Shown one piece after another: positions 1 through 9,943 of a DNA stretch of 64,000 bases. Positions within the stretch are counted from its first letter, which is position 1. Every line of letters starts with the position of its first letter. Source of the DNA: Jatrophihabitans telluris. Its GTDB lineage: Bacteria > Actinomycetota > Actinomycetes > Mycobacteriales > Jatrophihabitantaceae. Under the pieces are notes generated by a model that saw nothing but the letters and a program-made list of their open reading frames with translations, was not told where the DNA came from and did no database searches. The stretch lies in NCBI RefSeq assembly GCF_023516435.1, contig NZ_CP097332.1:3782001-3846000 (forward strand), read 5' to 3'. The translations under genes were made by a program, and so were the position numbers.

Positions 1-852
1 ACCCTTGTCGCAGTTCCATTCCTCGTTCACCGCGGCGTCTTCGCCGGCCAGGCGGCGGGTCACCTTGCCGCGACGCCAGTCGGTGCGCTGGGCACAGCCC
101 GACGAGCAGTGCTCACACACGCTCGGGGTGGACATGAGATCGAACGGCCTGGCCCGGAACCGGTAACTGGCCCCGGTGAGCGCGCCCACCGGACAGATCT
201 GCACCGTGTTGCCGGAGAAGTAGGACTGGAAGGGTGTGTCGGACGACGTCCCGATCTGCTGCTGGGCGCCGCGTTCGAGCAGGTCGATGAAGGGGTCACC
301 GGCGATCTGCTCGGAGAAACGGGTGCAGCGCTGGCACAGCACGCACCGCTCGCGGTCGAGCAGCACCTGGCTGGACACCGCGATCGGCTTCGGGAAGGTC
401 CGCTTGTGGTCGTGGAACCGGGACTCGGCGCGGCCGTTGGACATCGCCTGGTTCTGCAGCGGGCACTCCCCGCCCTTGTCGCAGACCGGGCAATCGAGGG
501 GGTGATTGATGAGCAGCAGCTCCATCACACCCTGCTGCGCCTTGTCGGCCACGGGCGAGGAAAGCTGGGTCTTGATCACCATGCCGGGCATGACGGTGGT
601 GGTGCAGGACGCCGCCGGCTTGGGCATTCCGCGGCCGTTGCCCATGTCGGTCACCTCGACCAGGCACTGTCGACAGGCGCCGGCCGGGTCCAACAGAGGG
701 TGGTCGCAGAAGCGGGGGATCTGGATGCCGAGTTGTTCGGCGGCCCGGATCAGGAGCGTGCCCTTGGGAACCGAGATCTCGATGCCGTCGATGGTGACGG
801 TGATCAGATCCTCCGCCTGCTCGGTTCGGGGCTTGTCTGGTGCAACGGTCAT
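1..852 (-). CDS. nuoG: NADH-quinone oxidoreductase subunit G, partial (C-terminal part beyond window)
   Basis: This is the iron-sulfur electron-relay subunit of the peripheral arm of complex I. The 284 codons present start at an ATG that overlaps the nuoF stop (TAATG) and stay open to the window edge. The N-terminal [2Fe-2S] ligands are visible as C49, C60 and C63. They are followed by the His/Cys cluster with [14 protein letters not shown], then RCVLCQRC with a later ICPVGAL, and a CEHCSSGC cluster at the start of the molybdopterin-like part. This order is the NuoG family pattern. It is the last nuo gene visible in the operon; nuoH onward should follow outside the window. Confidence 0.95.
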   Translation of the reverse strand, partial: MTVAPDKPRTEQAEDLITVTIDGIEISVPKGTLLIRAAEQLGIQIPRFCDHPLLDPAGACRQCLVEVTDMGNGRGMPKPAASCTTTVMPGMVIKTQLSSPVADKAQQGVMELLLINHPLDCPVCDKGGECPLQNQAMSNGRAESRFHDHKRTFPKPIAVSSQVLLDRERCVLCQRCTRFSEQIAGDPFIDLLERGAQQQIGTSSDTPFQSYFSGNTVQICPVGALTGASYRFRARPFDLMSTPSVCEHCSSGCAQRTDWRRGKVTRRLAGEDAAVNEEWNCDKG

Positions 853-2132
853 TACGCAGTCGCTCCGGTCAGTGCGGGGGCCGCCGTGTGCTGGTTGATC
901 AACTGTTCGTACTCGGCTCTGAAGTACTTCAGCGAGGACGAGATGGAGCTGGTGGCGCCGTCGCCGAGCGCGCAGAACGAACGGCCCAGGATGTTGTCAC
1001 AGATGTCGAGCAAGGTGTCGAGATCCTCCCGCGTGCCCTCGCCGTGCCAGATTCGTTCGAGGATCTGGGCGGTCCAGTAATTTCCTTCGCGGCACGGCGT
1101 GCACTTGCCACAGGACTCGTGCTCGTAGAACTCGGTCCACTTCAGGACCGCCTGCACGATCGAGTCGTCCTCGTCGAAGATCATCACCGCGGACGTGCCG
1201 TTCATCGAACCGGCCTTGGCGACCGCGTCGAAGTCCAGCGGCACGTCGAGGTGCTCGTCGGTGAAGATCGGGGTCGACGAGCCACCCGGCGTCCAGAACT
1301 TCAACGCCTTGCCGCGGCTCATCCCTCCGGCCAGGTCCAGGAGTTCCCGCAGCGTGGTGCCCATCGGCGCCTCGTACTGCCCGGGGTTCTTCACTCGTCC
1401 CGACAGCGAATAGATCGACGTCCCGGGCGAGCCTTCAGGCCCCATCTCCTTGTGCCAGGCGGCTCCGCCCAGCACGATGTACGGGACGCTGGCCAGGGTG
1501 CCGACGTTGTTGACCACAGTGGGTGCGTCGTAGAGGCCGTTGGTCGCCGGGAACGGTGGCTTGAGTCGCGGCTGGCCACGCTTGCCTTCGAGCGAGTCGA
1601 GCAGGGCCGTCTCCTCGCCGCAGATGTACGCACCGGCGCCACCGTGAACCGTGATGTCGAAACGCTGACCCGAGCCCAGGACGTCGTCGCCGAGGTACCC
1701 CTTGGCGTAGGCCTCGTTGACGGCGGTGGTTACCCGGCGGATCGCGTGCACCGCCTCGCCTCGGATGTAGACGAACGCGTGATTGGCACGCACCGCGTAG
1801 CAGGCGATGATGATGCCTTCGATCATCGAATGCGGATCGTTCATCATCAGCGGCAGATCCCGGCAGGTGCCGGGTTCGCCCTCGTCGGCGTTGACAACGA
1901 CGTAATGAGGCTTGCCGTCGTTCTGCGGGATGAACTGCCACTTCATGCCGGTCGGGAAACCCGCACCGCCACGGCCGCGCAGGTTCGACTCCTTGACCAG
2001 CGCGATGATCTCATCGGGCTGCATCGCAAAGGCCTTCTTCATGCCTTCGTAGCCGTCGAGGGCGAGGTAGTTCTCGATCAGCCATGGCGCGTTGGTACCA
2101 AAGCGCTTGGTCAGTACCGGGGTCAGCGGCAT
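852..2132 (-). CDS. nuoF: NADH-quinone oxidoreductase subunit F (FMN/NADH-binding)
   Basis: NuoF (426 aa) takes electrons from NADH onto FMN and passes them to a [4Fe-4S] cluster. The sequence shows the FMN/NADH-binding stretch [10 protein letters not shown] near residue 54, [12 protein letters not shown] near residue 80, [13 protein letters not shown] in the middle, and the C-terminal cluster motif [12 protein letters not shown] with a later Cys in [10 protein letters not shown]. Length is normal for the family. The start is an ATG 2 bp downstream of the nuoE stop, and the stop overlaps the nuoG start, so translation is probably coupled. Confidence 0.97.
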   Translation of the reverse strand: MPLTPVLTKRFGTNAPWLIENYLALDGYEGMKKAFAMQPDEIIALVKESNLRGRGGAGFPTGMKWQFIPQNDGKPHYVVVNADEGEPGTCRDLPLMMNDPHSMIEGIIIACYAVRANHAFVYIRGEAVHAIRRVTTAVNEAYAKGYLGDDVLGSGQRFDITVHGGAGAYICGEETALLDSLEGKRGQPRLKPPFPATNGLYDAPTVVNNVGTLASVPYIVLGGAAWHKEMGPEGSPGTSIYSLSGRVKNPGQYEAPMGTTLRELLDLAGGMSRGKALKFWTPGGSSTPIFTDEHLDVPLDFDAVAKAGSMNGTSAVMIFDEDDSIVQAVLKWTEFYEHESCGKCTPCREGNYWTAQILERIWHGEGTREDLDTLLDICDNILGRSFCALGDGATSSISSSLKYFRAEYEQLINQHTAAPALTGATA

Positions 2133-2134
2133 CG

Positions 2135-3100
2135 TTACTCACCCTTCCCGAAAAGCTCGCCCTGGCCGGCTCCGTCGGCGCCGCCGGAGGAACCGGCGTT
2201 GCCCTGCGGCGCGGCGGAATTGTCCTTGTCACTCTGAGCTGTTTCCAACGGGGCGTCGTGCGCGCTCGTGGGCTGCGAGGCCCCCGTGTTGTCGGCTGCG
2301 CTGTGCTCGGCAGCCTTGGCGCCGTCGGCTGATTCGGTGGTGTCGGCGTGCCGGCTGGCCGCCGAGGCCGACTGGTCCCCGTGCGGAAAGGCCGGCGCGG
2401 ACTGGCCGGTGTCCGCCGCGAGCTTCACACCCACCAGCGTCTGCGGACCGGCCGCGGGCGCGTTCAACGCATCGGGACGGGTATCGACGAAACCGGCGAT
2501 CTGGCGAGAGATCTCCTTGAACGAGCACAACGACGCGCCCCGGGTCGGCAGCGGTCGCCGGCCGCCCTGCAGGTCCGTCACCAGGTCCACCGCCGATTCG
2601 GCGCTCTGATTGTCGAAGAACTCGTAGTTGACGGTCACGACCGGCGCGAAGTCACAGGCGGCGAGGCACTCCGCGTGCTCCAGGGTGATCGAACCAGTTG
2701 ATCCGGGCTCGCCGGCCGTTTCGTTCATGCCGACGCCGAGCAGTTCGGACAGGGTCTTGTAGATCTCGTCCCCGCCGAGCATGCCGCACAGGGTGTTGGT
2801 GCAGACACTGACCAGGTACTCACCGGTCGGCTTGCGCTTGTACATCGTGTAAAACGTCGCGACCGCGGCGACCTGGGCCTTGGTGATGTCGAGGACGTCG
2901 GCACAGAAGGCGATCCCGTCCGCGGAGACGTAGCCCTGCTCGGACTGCACGAGGTGCAGCATCGGCAGTAGCGCCGAGCGGGACTGGCCGGCCGGATAGC
3001 GGGCGATGATCGCCGCTGCGTCGGCACGGACGCCGGCAGCGAAGACGTCCGGATTCCCCGGACGTTCGATGTCGATCAGGCTCAGACGAGTGTTAGCCAT
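2135..3100 (-). CDS. nuoE: NADH-quinone oxidoreductase subunit E with long low-complexity C-terminal tail
   Basis: NuoE is the thioredoxin-like [2Fe-2S] subunit next to NuoF. The four ligands are visible as CTNTLC in the middle and CLAAC about 45 residues later. The conserved domain ends near residue 205. After it come about 115 residues rich in Ala, Ser, Asp, Gly and Gln (e.g. HADTTESADGAKAAEHSAAD), which bring the protein to 321 aa when the family usually has about 160-250. The tail looks disordered and ends just before nuoF. It is in frame with no sign of a frameshift, so I read it as a true extension. Confidence 0.95.
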   Translation of the reverse strand: MANTRLSLIDIERPGNPDVFAAGVRADAAAIIARYPAGQSRSALLPMLHLVQSEQGYVSADGIAFCADVLDITKAQVAAVATFYTMYKRKPTGEYLVSVCTNTLCGMLGGDEIYKTLSELLGVGMNETAGEPGSTGSITLEHAECLAACDFAPVVTVNYEFFDNQSAESAVDLVTDLQGGRRPLPTRGASLCSFKEISRQIAGFVDTRPDALNAPAAGPQTLVGVKLAADTGQSAPAFPHGDQSASAASRHADTTESADGAKAAEHSAADNTGASQPTSAHDAPLETAQSDKDNSAAPQGNAGSSGGADGAGQGELFGKGE

Positions 3101-3154
3101 GTGGCGTCAGCTTTCTCGGACGTGGCGTCAGCAAGGTCGAACAGGGCGGCAGGG

Positions 3155-4477
3155 TCATCGGTCGCAGCCACCCATCACGGGGTCGAGTGAGGCGACCGAG
3201 GCGATGACGTCGGCGACCTGGCCACCGATCGAGAGCGCCGCCGTTGCCTGCAGGTTGATGAATGACGGCTCGCGCAGGTGGACGCGGTAGGGCCGGGTGC
3301 CGCCATCGGACACCACGTGCGCACCGAGTTCTCCCCGCGGGCTCTCGACCGCGACGTAGGCCTGGCCGGGAGGCACCCGGAAGCCCTCGGTGACCAGCTT
3401 GAAGTGGTGGATCAGCGATTCCATCGACGAGTTCATGATCCGGTTGACGTGCGCGGGCGAGGTGCCCATGCCGTCAGGACCGATGGACAGCTGAGCCGGC
3501 CAGGCGATCTTCGGGTCGTCGACCATGACGCGTCCCGGTGTCTGCTCGATGCGCTCGAGAACCTGGGTGATGATCCGCAGGCTCTCGCGCATCTCGGCAA
3601 CCTTGACCACGAAGCGGCTCCAGCAGTCACCGCCGTCGTCGGTGGGGATGTCGAAGTCGTAGGTCTCGTACCCGAGGTAGGGCTCGGTTTTGCGCATGTC
3701 CCAGGGCAGGCCGGCGGCACGCAGCATCGGACCTGTCAGTCCGAGCGAGATGCAGCCTTCCACGCCGATCCAGCCCACGCCCTTGAGCCGGTTGATCCAG
3801 ATCGGCTGGCCGCGCAGCAGCTTGTCGACCCCGGTGATCTCCTGGTCCGTCTCCTTGATCCACTGGCGAATCTTCGGGATCGCGTTGTCCGGCAGATCCT
3901 GTGCGACTCCGCCGGGCCTGACGTAGGCGTGGTTCATCCGCAGGCCGGTGACGAGTTCCATGATGTCCAGGCAGCGCTCACGGGCCCGGAAGCCGTTGGT
4001 CATGGCGGTCAGCGCACCGAGCTCCATGCCGCCGGTGGCCAGCCACACCCAGTGGGAGGAGATCCGGTTGATCTCCATCATCAGCACGCGGATCAGCTCG
4101 GCGCGGGCGGGAACCTGGACGGCCAGCAGCTTCTCGATCGCCATGCAGTATGCGGTCTCGTTGAAAATCGGGGCCAGGTAGTCGCACCGCGTGACGAGGG
4201 TTGTCCCCTGGGTCCAGGTTCGGAACTCGGTCGTCTTCTCGATGCCCGTGTGCAGGTAGCCCACGACCAGTCGCGCGTCGGTGACGGTTTCGCCTTCGAG
4301 TTCGAGGACGAGCCTGAGAACCCCGTGCGTGGACGGGTGCTGCGGGCCCATGTTGACCACGAGACGTTCCTCGCGGAGGGGATCGCTGCCGAAGACGGAA
4401 TCCCAGTCACCGCCACCACTGACGTTGTATACGCGGCCTTCGGTGGTCTGGCGTGACGTCGAGTAGTCGGTGCTCAC
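3155..4477 (-). CDS. nuoD: NADH-quinone oxidoreductase subunit D
   Basis: NuoD (440 aa) is the 49-kDa-type subunit that forms the quinone site with NuoB. It has the hydrogenase-derived signature [15 protein letters not shown] near residue 43, GYLHTGIEK, the [12 protein letters not shown] stretch and the C-terminal [16 protein letters not shown] and DPVMGGCDR. The GTG start overlaps the nuoC stop by 4 bp (GTGA). A 54-bp gap separates its stop from nuoE, the second largest gap inside this nuo block. Confidence 0.97.
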   Translation of the reverse strand: MSTDYSTSRQTTEGRVYNVSGGGDWDSVFGSDPLREERLVVNMGPQHPSTHGVLRLVLELEGETVTDARLVVGYLHTGIEKTTEFRTWTQGTTLVTRCDYLAPIFNETAYCMAIEKLLAVQVPARAELIRVLMMEINRISSHWVWLATGGMELGALTAMTNGFRARERCLDIMELVTGLRMNHAYVRPGGVAQDLPDNAIPKIRQWIKETDQEITGVDKLLRGQPIWINRLKGVGWIGVEGCISLGLTGPMLRAAGLPWDMRKTEPYLGYETYDFDIPTDDGGDCWSRFVVKVAEMRESLRIITQVLERIEQTPGRVMVDDPKIAWPAQLSIGPDGMGTSPAHVNRIMNSSMESLIHHFKLVTEGFRVPPGQAYVAVESPRGELGAHVVSDGGTRPYRVHLREPSFINLQATAALSIGGQVADVIASVASLDPVMGGCDR

Positions 4478-5181
4478 CGGTACACCCGCCTCTCGTCGGG
4501 GGGCGGGATGCTCGCGCCCTTGTATTCGACCTCGACACCGCCGAGGGCGTAGTCCTTGCGCTGGGGGTGGCCGTCCCAGTCGTCAGGCATCAGGATCCGG
4601 GTCAGCGCGGGGTGACCGTCGTAGATGATCCCGAACATGTCCCAGGTCTCGCGCTCCTGCCAGTCCGCCGTCGGGTAGAGGCCGGTGGCGGAGGGAACGT
4701 GCGGATCGGCCACGGTGACCGCAACCTCGACGCGGACGCGCCGGCGGTAGGTCATCGAGGTCAGGTGGTAGACCGAGTGCAGCCGAGCGCCGTCGGCACC
4801 CTCACGGGCGAGGTAGTCCACCCCCGAGACCGCTGAGAGCAGCTCGAACCGCAGCGCCGGGTTGTTGCGCAGCTCGGTCAGCACCCCGATGAGGTGCTCG
4901 CGCTTGATGTGCAGGGTCAGTTCGCCGCGGTCGACCACGACTTTCTCGGTGGCCTCGCCCAGCGCCGGGTAAGCGGCGGCCAGGTTGTCGACGAGCTCGT
5001 CGAAGTAACTTCCGTACGGGCGTTGCGCGGGCAACTCGACCCAGGGCTGCCGCTGCAGGCCGGAGAATCCAGAGGTATCGCCGGAGCCGGTGACTCCGAA
5101 CATTCCCGGACGTTCCTGGCTGACCGGCAACGCGCCTTCGAGCCTGGCGAGCTCGGTCTCGCGGTCTTCGATGCTGGCCAC
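4474..5181 (-). CDS. nuoC: NADH-quinone oxidoreductase subunit C
   Basis: NuoC (235 aa) is the 30-kDa-type structural subunit of the peripheral arm. The family hallmark is visible as [20 protein letters not shown], followed by [16 protein letters not shown]. It has an N-terminal extension of roughly 60 residues before the conserved domain ([15 protein letters not shown]), as is common in actinobacteria. The start is a GTG 3 bp after the nuoB stop, and the stop overlaps nuoD. Confidence 0.96.
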   Translation of the reverse strand: MASIEDRETELARLEGALPVSQERPGMFGVTGSGDTSGFSGLQRQPWVELPAQRPYGSYFDELVDNLAAAYPALGEATEKVVVDRGELTLHIKREHLIGVLTELRNNPALRFELLSAVSGVDYLAREGADGARLHSVYHLTSMTYRRRVRVEVAVTVADPHVPSATGLYPTADWQERETWDMFGIIYDGHPALTRILMPDDWDGHPQRKDYALGGVEVEYKGASIPPPDERRVYR

Positions 5182-5184
5182 GCG

Positions 5185-5748
5185 CTACACCTCTTCCAAG
5201 GTGTGGAACTTCTTGCCGTACTTCTGGCTCGAGGGCACCAGCTCGACCTTCTGGCCGGCCTTCTTCTCCGCCCGCTTGGGGCCCAGAGGTTCGTTCATGA
5301 TCTTGTGGTGCAGCTTGAGGATGGCGTCGATCAGCATCTCGGGCCGCGGCGGGCAGCCGGGCAGGTACATGTCGACGGGCACGATGTGGTCGACGCCCTG
5401 AACGATCGCGTAGTTGTTGAACATGCCACCGGACGATGCGCACACGCCCATCGCGATGACCCAGCGAGGCTCGGCCATCTGGTCATAGATCTGACGGACG
5501 ACCGGTGCCATCTTCTGGCTGACGCGGCCGGCCACGATCATCAGGTCGGACTGGCGCGGCGAGGGCCGGAAGACCTCCATGCCGAAGCGAGCAGAGTCGA
5601 AGCGGGGCGCACCGAAGGTCATCATCTCGATCGCACAGCAGGCCAACCCGAAGGTGACCGGCCAGAGGGAGGACTTGCGCGTCCAGTTGACCAGCGTTTC
5701 GATACTGGCCAGCAGGATGCCGTCCGGCAGTTTCTCTTCCAAACCCAT
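5185..5748 (-). CDS. nuoB: NADH-quinone oxidoreductase subunit B
   Basis: NuoB (187 aa) holds cluster N2, the last Fe-S centre before quinone. The ligands are visible: the adjacent pair in [11 protein letters not shown], the Cys in [10 protein letters not shown] and the Cys in [10 protein letters not shown] Lys-rich C-terminal tail after [12 protein letters not shown] follows. About 100 bp separate it from nuoA upstream, and in this gap I see no gene. Confidence 0.97.
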   Translation of the reverse strand: MGLEEKLPDGILLASIETLVNWTRKSSLWPVTFGLACCAIEMMTFGAPRFDSARFGMEVFRPSPRQSDLMIVAGRVSQKMAPVVRQIYDQMAEPRWVIAMGVCASSGGMFNNYAIVQGVDHIVPVDMYLPGCPPRPEMLIDAILKLHHKIMNEPLGPKRAEKKAGQKVELVPSSQKYGKKFHTLEEV

Positions 5749-5850
5749 GTCAGCGGGCCAATCTCTCGACAGTGGCGGTGCGGGTGTGACAGCTGGTCAT
5801 CGGGTGACCTCTGCGCCGTGTGGTGATTGCAGCAATACCGGGGACACGCG

Positions 5851-6213
5851 TCAGTCCCAGTCCAGGCCGCCGCGCCGCCAGACGTAGGCGTAGGCGACGA
5901 AGACGGTGACGATGAACAAGAAGATCTCCACGAGCCCGAACAGGCCGAGTTCCTTGTTGGTGACCGCATACGGGTACAGGAAGATGATCTCGATGTCGAA
6001 GACGATGAACAGCATCGCCGTCAGGAAGTACTTGATCGGGAACCGGTTGGGCCCGGAACTCATCGGCGCGGGCTCAATGCCGCACTCGTAGAAGGACAGC
6101 TTGGCCTTGTTGTATCGCTTGGGGCCGGTGATCGTGGCGATGATGACCGAGAACACGGAAAACCCGAAGGCCAGCGCGAAGAGGAACACGATCGGCAGGT
6201 ACTGCGAAAGCAT
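5851..6213 (-). CDS. nuoA: NADH-quinone oxidoreductase subunit A
   Basis: NuoA (120 aa) is a small membrane subunit of complex I with three transmembrane helices. They are seen at roughly residues 5-28, 60-82 and 90-112. The conserved loop YECGIEP between helices 1 and 2 and the FDIEIIFLYPYA segment are present. I chose the ATG at 6213, giving an N terminus of MLSQYLPIV, because it has a purine-rich GAAGGGAAG upstream; a longer frame reaches 6237. It is the first gene of the nuo block. Confidence 0.95.
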   Translation of the reverse strand: MLSQYLPIVFLFALAFGFSVFSVIIATITGPKRYNKAKLSFYECGIEPAPMSSGPNRFPIKYFLTAMLFIVFDIEIIFLYPYAVTNKELGLFGLVEIFLFIVTVFVAYAYVWRRGGLDWD

Positions 6214-6547
6214 GGGCGACCCTGCTTCCCTTCTCATTCGTGCACCGTCCCCGCCCGATATCGAGGGGAGTCTCGAGTTGCGTCTCGGCGTGAGTCTCGA
6301 CGCGGGCGGCGACCTGATGCAGTTCTCGTCGTTCTCGTTGTTCTCGTTGTTCTCGTTCTGTCAGTCGTGCAGTTCTGCGTGCTTCCGGCGCCGGTCGGAA
6401 CTGCCCGGCGGGCGGTCGTACCGAAGGGCGGCTCATCGCCGTCACATCGTTGGTCAGGCTAGTCTCGCGTTTCGCTGTTCCGTTTCTTAGGCTTGCCTTA
6501 CTTGCGGTTGTGCTGATACCGGGAGTCGGAGGACCCGACTCGTGGAC
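6214..6547 (-). promoter_or_regulatory. Leader/promoter region of the nuo operon
   Basis: This stretch of about 330 bp without a gene lies between the stop of the MenJ-like gene and nuoA and should hold the nuo promoter. It contains a short 9-bp tandem repeat (units of TTCTCGTTG) at about 6322-6359, in a C/T-rich plus strand. At 6487-6505 is TTAGGCTTGCCTTACTTGC, which matches 12 of 19 positions of the DtxR/IdeR iron-box consensus. That match is weak. I could not settle -35/-10 elements. Confidence 0.45.
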
Positions 6548-7897
6548 TCATCTGAGCGCCGGGGTGATCCGGGTGAGGGCGGTGATGACGCGATCGGAGA
6601 CGTCTCCGTCGTGCGGATCGGTCAGATTGGCCAGCAGCTTCAGGACGAAGCGCATCAGCCCGGGGTGTGGAAGTCCGTGGCGGGTGCACGCCCGCATCAC
6701 GGCCGGGTTGCCGATCAGCTTCACGAACACTCCGCCGAGCCGGTAGTAGGCACCCCACTCGGCTGCCATCGCTGTGGGATAGCCGTGCAGCGCCTTCTCA
6801 CGGGAGGATCCTTCGGGCCGGGCGAGGGCTTGGACCACGGCCTCGGCGGCCATCTTTCCCGACTCCATTGCGTACGGGATGCCTTCACCGTTGAACGGGT
6901 TGACCGAGCCGCCAGAGTCCCCCACGAGCAACACACCGTTGGAGTAGTGCGGAGTTCGGTTGAAGCCCATCGGCAGCCCGGCGCCCTGGGTCGTGCCGAG
7001 GGCGTTTTCCTCCCTGAAGCCCCACTCCTCGGGAGTGTTGTCGAGCCAGGTCGTCAAAAGATTGCGGTAGTTGGTCTTCTGGAAGCCGGCGGAGGAGTTG
7101 AGGACGCCCAGACCGACGTTGACCGAGCCGTCGCCCATGCCGAAGATCCAGCCGTAGCCGGGCAGCAGTTTGGCACCGTCGGCACCGGGCGGGCCGTCCC
7201 AGAGTTCGAGCCAGGACTCGAGGTAGTCATCGTGGGTACGGGGGCTGCGGTAGTAGCGGCGGACCGCGACGCCCATCGGACGCTTGTCGTCTCGCTGGTG
7301 GCCAAGCGCCAGCGCGAACCGTCCCGAGACGCCGTCGCAGGCAAGCACCACCGGGGCACGGTAGGTGTGCTCGGTCTTGTCGGGGCCGGCTTTGGCGCTC
7401 ACGCCTACGACGCGGCCGGTCCTGTCGGTGATCGGACCGGTCACCGAGGTCTGCTCGTGCAGACGGGCGCCCGCCTTGACCGCCTGCTGGACGAGCAGGT
7501 GATCGAGGTCCGCCCGTGGCCGGACCAAGCCGTAGTTCGGGAAAGAGGCGAGCTCTGGCCAGTCCAGTTCCAGCCGGAGGCCGCCGCCTATGACGCGCAG
7601 ACCCTTGTTGTGAAGCCAGCCGGCCTCCTGGCTGACGTCGATTCCCATGTCAACGAGGGCACGGGTGCCGCGCGGGGTCAGGCCGTCGCCGCACACCTTC
7701 TCCCGCGGGAAGCTGGTCTTTTCGAGCAGCAAGACGTCGATGCCGGCGGTGGCCAGCCAGTATGCCGCCGCGGAACCGGACGGCCCCGCGCCGACGACGA
7801 TGACGTCGGCGTCGTAACGCTGGTCGTCAGGAACGATGCCGGGCTGCGCCTGCCCGACCGCGGTGGCGCGCTGCACCTGCTCGGCGGTGAGCGTCAT
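6548..7897 (-). CDS. Geranylgeranyl reductase-family flavoprotein, MenJ-like menaquinone reductase
   Basis: This FAD-dependent reductase (449 aa) belongs to the family that saturates isoprenoid double bonds. An N-terminal dinucleotide fold has VIVVGAGPSGSAAAYWL near residue 33, then FPREKVCGDGLTPRG, the motif that places substrate and flavin in this family, and the second FAD motif LLVGDSGGSVNPFNGEGI. Its similarity to mycobacterial MenJ, which reduces one prenyl unit of menaquinone, and its position beside complex I point to menaquinone tailoring. Other geranylgeranyl lipids cannot be excluded. The ATG has a good GAGGAGA ribosome site. It may be transcribed on into nuo, although a 334-bp gap separates them. 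Confidence 0.8.
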   Translation of the reverse strand: MTLTAEQVQRATAVGQAQPGIVPDDQRYDADVIVVGAGPSGSAAAYWLATAGIDVLLLEKTSFPREKVCGDGLTPRGTRALVDMGIDVSQEAGWLHNKGLRVIGGGLRLELDWPELASFPNYGLVRPRADLDHLLVQQAVKAGARLHEQTSVTGPITDRTGRVVGVSAKAGPDKTEHTYRAPVVLACDGVSGRFALALGHQRDDKRPMGVAVRRYYRSPRTHDDYLESWLELWDGPPGADGAKLLPGYGWIFGMGDGSVNVGLGVLNSSAGFQKTNYRNLLTTWLDNTPEEWGFREENALGTTQGAGLPMGFNRTPHYSNGVLLVGDSGGSVNPFNGEGIPYAMESGKMAAEAVVQALARPEGSSREKALHGYPTAMAAEWGAYYRLGGVFVKLIGNPAVMRACTRHGLPHPGLMRFVLKLLANLTDPHDGDVSDRVITALTRITPALR

Positions 7898-8206
7898 CCG
7901 GATCTCCTCAATCGTGCGAGTCGAGTTGTCGCGGGCGCAGTCGGTCTCTTCCGGGACGCAGCCTTCGACAGCTCGTGAAAACTTTCACGAACACCACGAA
8001 GCAGTCTAGGCCTTGCGCCAGTATCTCCGACACCACCCGAACGCGGGCTCGGCAGACCCAGGAGGCTTGCCCGTTGCGCGCAGCGAGTGGGCTTGTGATC
8101 GCACCGTCAGGGCACGTTCGTCGACCGCCGCGCGGAGCGGGATTCGATCACCCTCCGCCGCCGGAGTGGGCCTCTGGTCACGCAGGCAGCCGTGCGGATC
8201 GTCAAC
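7898..8206. other. Intergenic region upstream of the MenJ-like gene
   Basis: About 310 bp lie between the end of the HNH gene and the start of the MenJ-like gene, both on the minus strand. Apart from the palindrome listed separately I see no convincing gene; the short open frames here have non-coding composition. It should hold the promoter of the MenJ-like gene. Confidence 0.5.
7973..7990. promoter_or_regulatory. Perfect 18-bp palindrome, Rex-operator-like
   Basis: TCGTGAAAACTTTCACGA is a perfect inverted repeat (8-bp arms, 2-bp centre) 76 bp upstream of the MenJ-like start codon. The core GTGAA-N4-TTCAC equals the core of the actinobacterial Rex operator TGTGAA-N4-TTCACA, with C/G instead of T/A at the outermost positions. 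Rex senses the NADH/NAD+ ratio and controls respiratory genes in Streptomyces. The palindrome is seen; assignment to Rex is inference. Confidence 0.5.
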
Positions 8207-9691
8207 TCAGCACCGAGGATGTGCAGAGACGCGACGGTTGAAGCGCGGAAGCCGAAGCGGATCGATGGAACGTGGCGGCACCCAGGCGGGTAGCCCGTCG
8301 ATCATGCGGCACGTCCACCCCCGAGGGCCGAATTCTCGGTGGTGGTAGTGACAGACAAGGGTGAGGTTATTGAGGTCGGTGGTTCCGCCGTCCCGCCACG
8401 CGCGGATGTGGTGCCGTTGCGTCCATGAGGGCGGCGCATCGCAGCCCGGGAAGGTGCAGCCCTTGTCACGCGTGATCAGAGCCAAGGTCTGGGAACGTGA
8501 GGCGATGCGTCGGGCTCGGCCGAAGTTGAGGATCGCACCTCTCGCGTCGGACACCACGACCGCCAGCTCCGCCTCGTCGGCCAGGTGGCATGCGCTCGCG
8601 ACGGGCATCGGCTGACCGCTGCCCGCCTCGACGATGGCAACACCACCGGGCGATCGCAAGCTGTCGCGGCTGGCGGTGATCAGGACCGTCGCCGGCGCAC
8701 CAGATTCGGCCGGACCACGGTGACGCGCGAGGATGCCGGCCGCATCGTCGAGAGCATCGTGCATGCGTTGAGCTGCCGAGCGTTCATCGCGGCCCGACTC
8801 ATCGGACGGGCGTGGCGCAGAACGCGAGTCGAGAAATGCCCAGAGCAACTGCCCGCATCCCGCCGTGAGCTCGCCTCGTAACCGCCAGGATCCGTCGGAC
8901 ACCGGTGTCAACGAGACCGCCCGCCGCCGGTCGACGATCGCGTCACGCGATACGGTGCCGTCCGAGTCCACCGTGTCCAGCAGCCGTTGTGCGGTGAGCC
9001 CCAGTTCGCGTGGGTTCGTGGATCTGGCGGCATTGGTCAGGGTCGTTGCTGCCTGCTCGAAGACAAATGCGCCCAGCTCGGCGGGCACCTTCTCCAACGT
9101 TGCCAGGACGACGCGAACATGTTCTGCAGAGACTTCGCCCGCTGCCAGAGCGGAAGCCAACTCGGGTACCACCGGCGGCAGGGCATCGCCGATGACATCG
9201 GCCCGCGGGCCCAGAGCCCCTGCTGCCGAGGCCCGCCGTCGTGCCTCCGCGCGGGATACGTGCAGCATGCTCGAAAGCAAATCCGCGGTCGACCTGGCCG
9301 CGACCGTCGAGGCAACGGCTCGGTTGTCGAGCTCGGCTACGAGGGCAACGTCGATGGCCTCAAGCCTGCGGCGGGTCGTTTCCATCGCCCGTAGCTCGGA
9401 AAGCAGGGCTTGCGTCGACAAGCCCGACAGGCCTGCCGAAGCCGCCCACCCCAGCCACCCTGAGACCGCCTCAGCCAGGTACGAGACCGCGGCACTGCCC
9501 TCGGAGGCCCGCTCGGCGTTCGTTCCACTGCCAACGCCCTCCCGCGCGGAACGGCCCGTTCCCGGGCGGACTACATCGCCGACCCCACGGCAGGCGGAAA
9601 CGCCTACTGCTGCAGGGGCGGTTTGCTCGTCGATCACTCTCACGCCCGCAACGCTAAACACGGCTTCCGACAACGTTTCCGGGTTATCCAC
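8207..9691 (-). CDS. DUF222 / HNH endonuclease domain protein (13E12-type)
   Basis: This 494-aa protein has the two-part layout of the large actinobacterial DUF222-HNH family. A helical, Ala-rich DUF222 region covers roughly residues 70-330. The C-terminal HNH zinc-binding nuclease motif shows KGCTFPGCDAPPSWTQRHHI, then LNNLTLVCHYHHREF. All HNH histidines and the Cys pairs are present, so the nuclease core looks intact. The start is a GTG. The cellular role of the family is unknown; members are often multicopy and linked to mobile DNA, but I see no transposase or integrase nearby. Confidence 0.85.
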   Translation of the reverse strand: MDNPETLSEAVFSVAGVRVIDEQTAPAAVGVSACRGVGDVVRPGTGRSAREGVGSGTNAERASEGSAAVSYLAEAVSGWLGWAASAGLSGLSTQALLSELRAMETTRRRLEAIDVALVAELDNRAVASTVAARSTADLLSSMLHVSRAEARRRASAAGALGPRADVIGDALPPVVPELASALAAGEVSAEHVRVVLATLEKVPAELGAFVFEQAATTLTNAARSTNPRELGLTAQRLLDTVDSDGTVSRDAIVDRRRAVSLTPVSDGSWRLRGELTAGCGQLLWAFLDSRSAPRPSDESGRDERSAAQRMHDALDDAAGILARHRGPAESGAPATVLITASRDSLRSPGGVAIVEAGSGQPMPVASACHLADEAELAVVVSDARGAILNFGRARRIASRSQTLALITRDKGCTFPGCDAPPSWTQRHHIRAWRDGGTTDLNNLTLVCHYHHREFGPRGWTCRMIDGLPAWVPPRSIDPLRLPRFNRRVSAHPRC

Positions 9692-9722
9692 AGGCCAGGT
9701 CGTACGAGAGATCCGTCTTACG

Positions 9723-9838
9723 CAACTAGGGCAACCTCAACGCCCGCAGCCTCACAACTAGGGCAACCTCAACGCCCGCAGCCGCGCAACAAGGGCAACC
9801 TCAACGCCCGCAGCCTCACAACAAGGGCAACCTCAACG
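9723..9838. repeat. Four tandem copies of a 20-bp intergenic element, 32-bp period
   Basis: The core CAACAAGGGCAACCTCAACG (variants CAACTAGGG) occurs at 9723, 9755, 9787 and 9819, exactly 32 bp apart. The 12-bp spacers (CCCGCAGCCTCA-like) are nearly identical. The array lies between the divergent HNH and GH3 genes. The same core recurs at 12259 and 22025. Confidence 0.95.
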
Positions 9839-9943
9839 TGTGTCGGGCGCATTACCCCCTCGTTACCGGCTTTTTACCACTGAAGTGGCAGTTTCAGGAC
9901 ATCCCTGCTTGAACCGGCAACCGTCCGACACTCGGGAGCAGCC

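Noticed and set aside
9684-9692. TTATCCACA, a perfect DnaA-box-like 9-mer
   Set aside because: It is a single copy that overlaps the GTG start of the HNH gene, with no neighbouring boxes, AT-rich region or dnaA/dnaN genes, so an origin is not supported.
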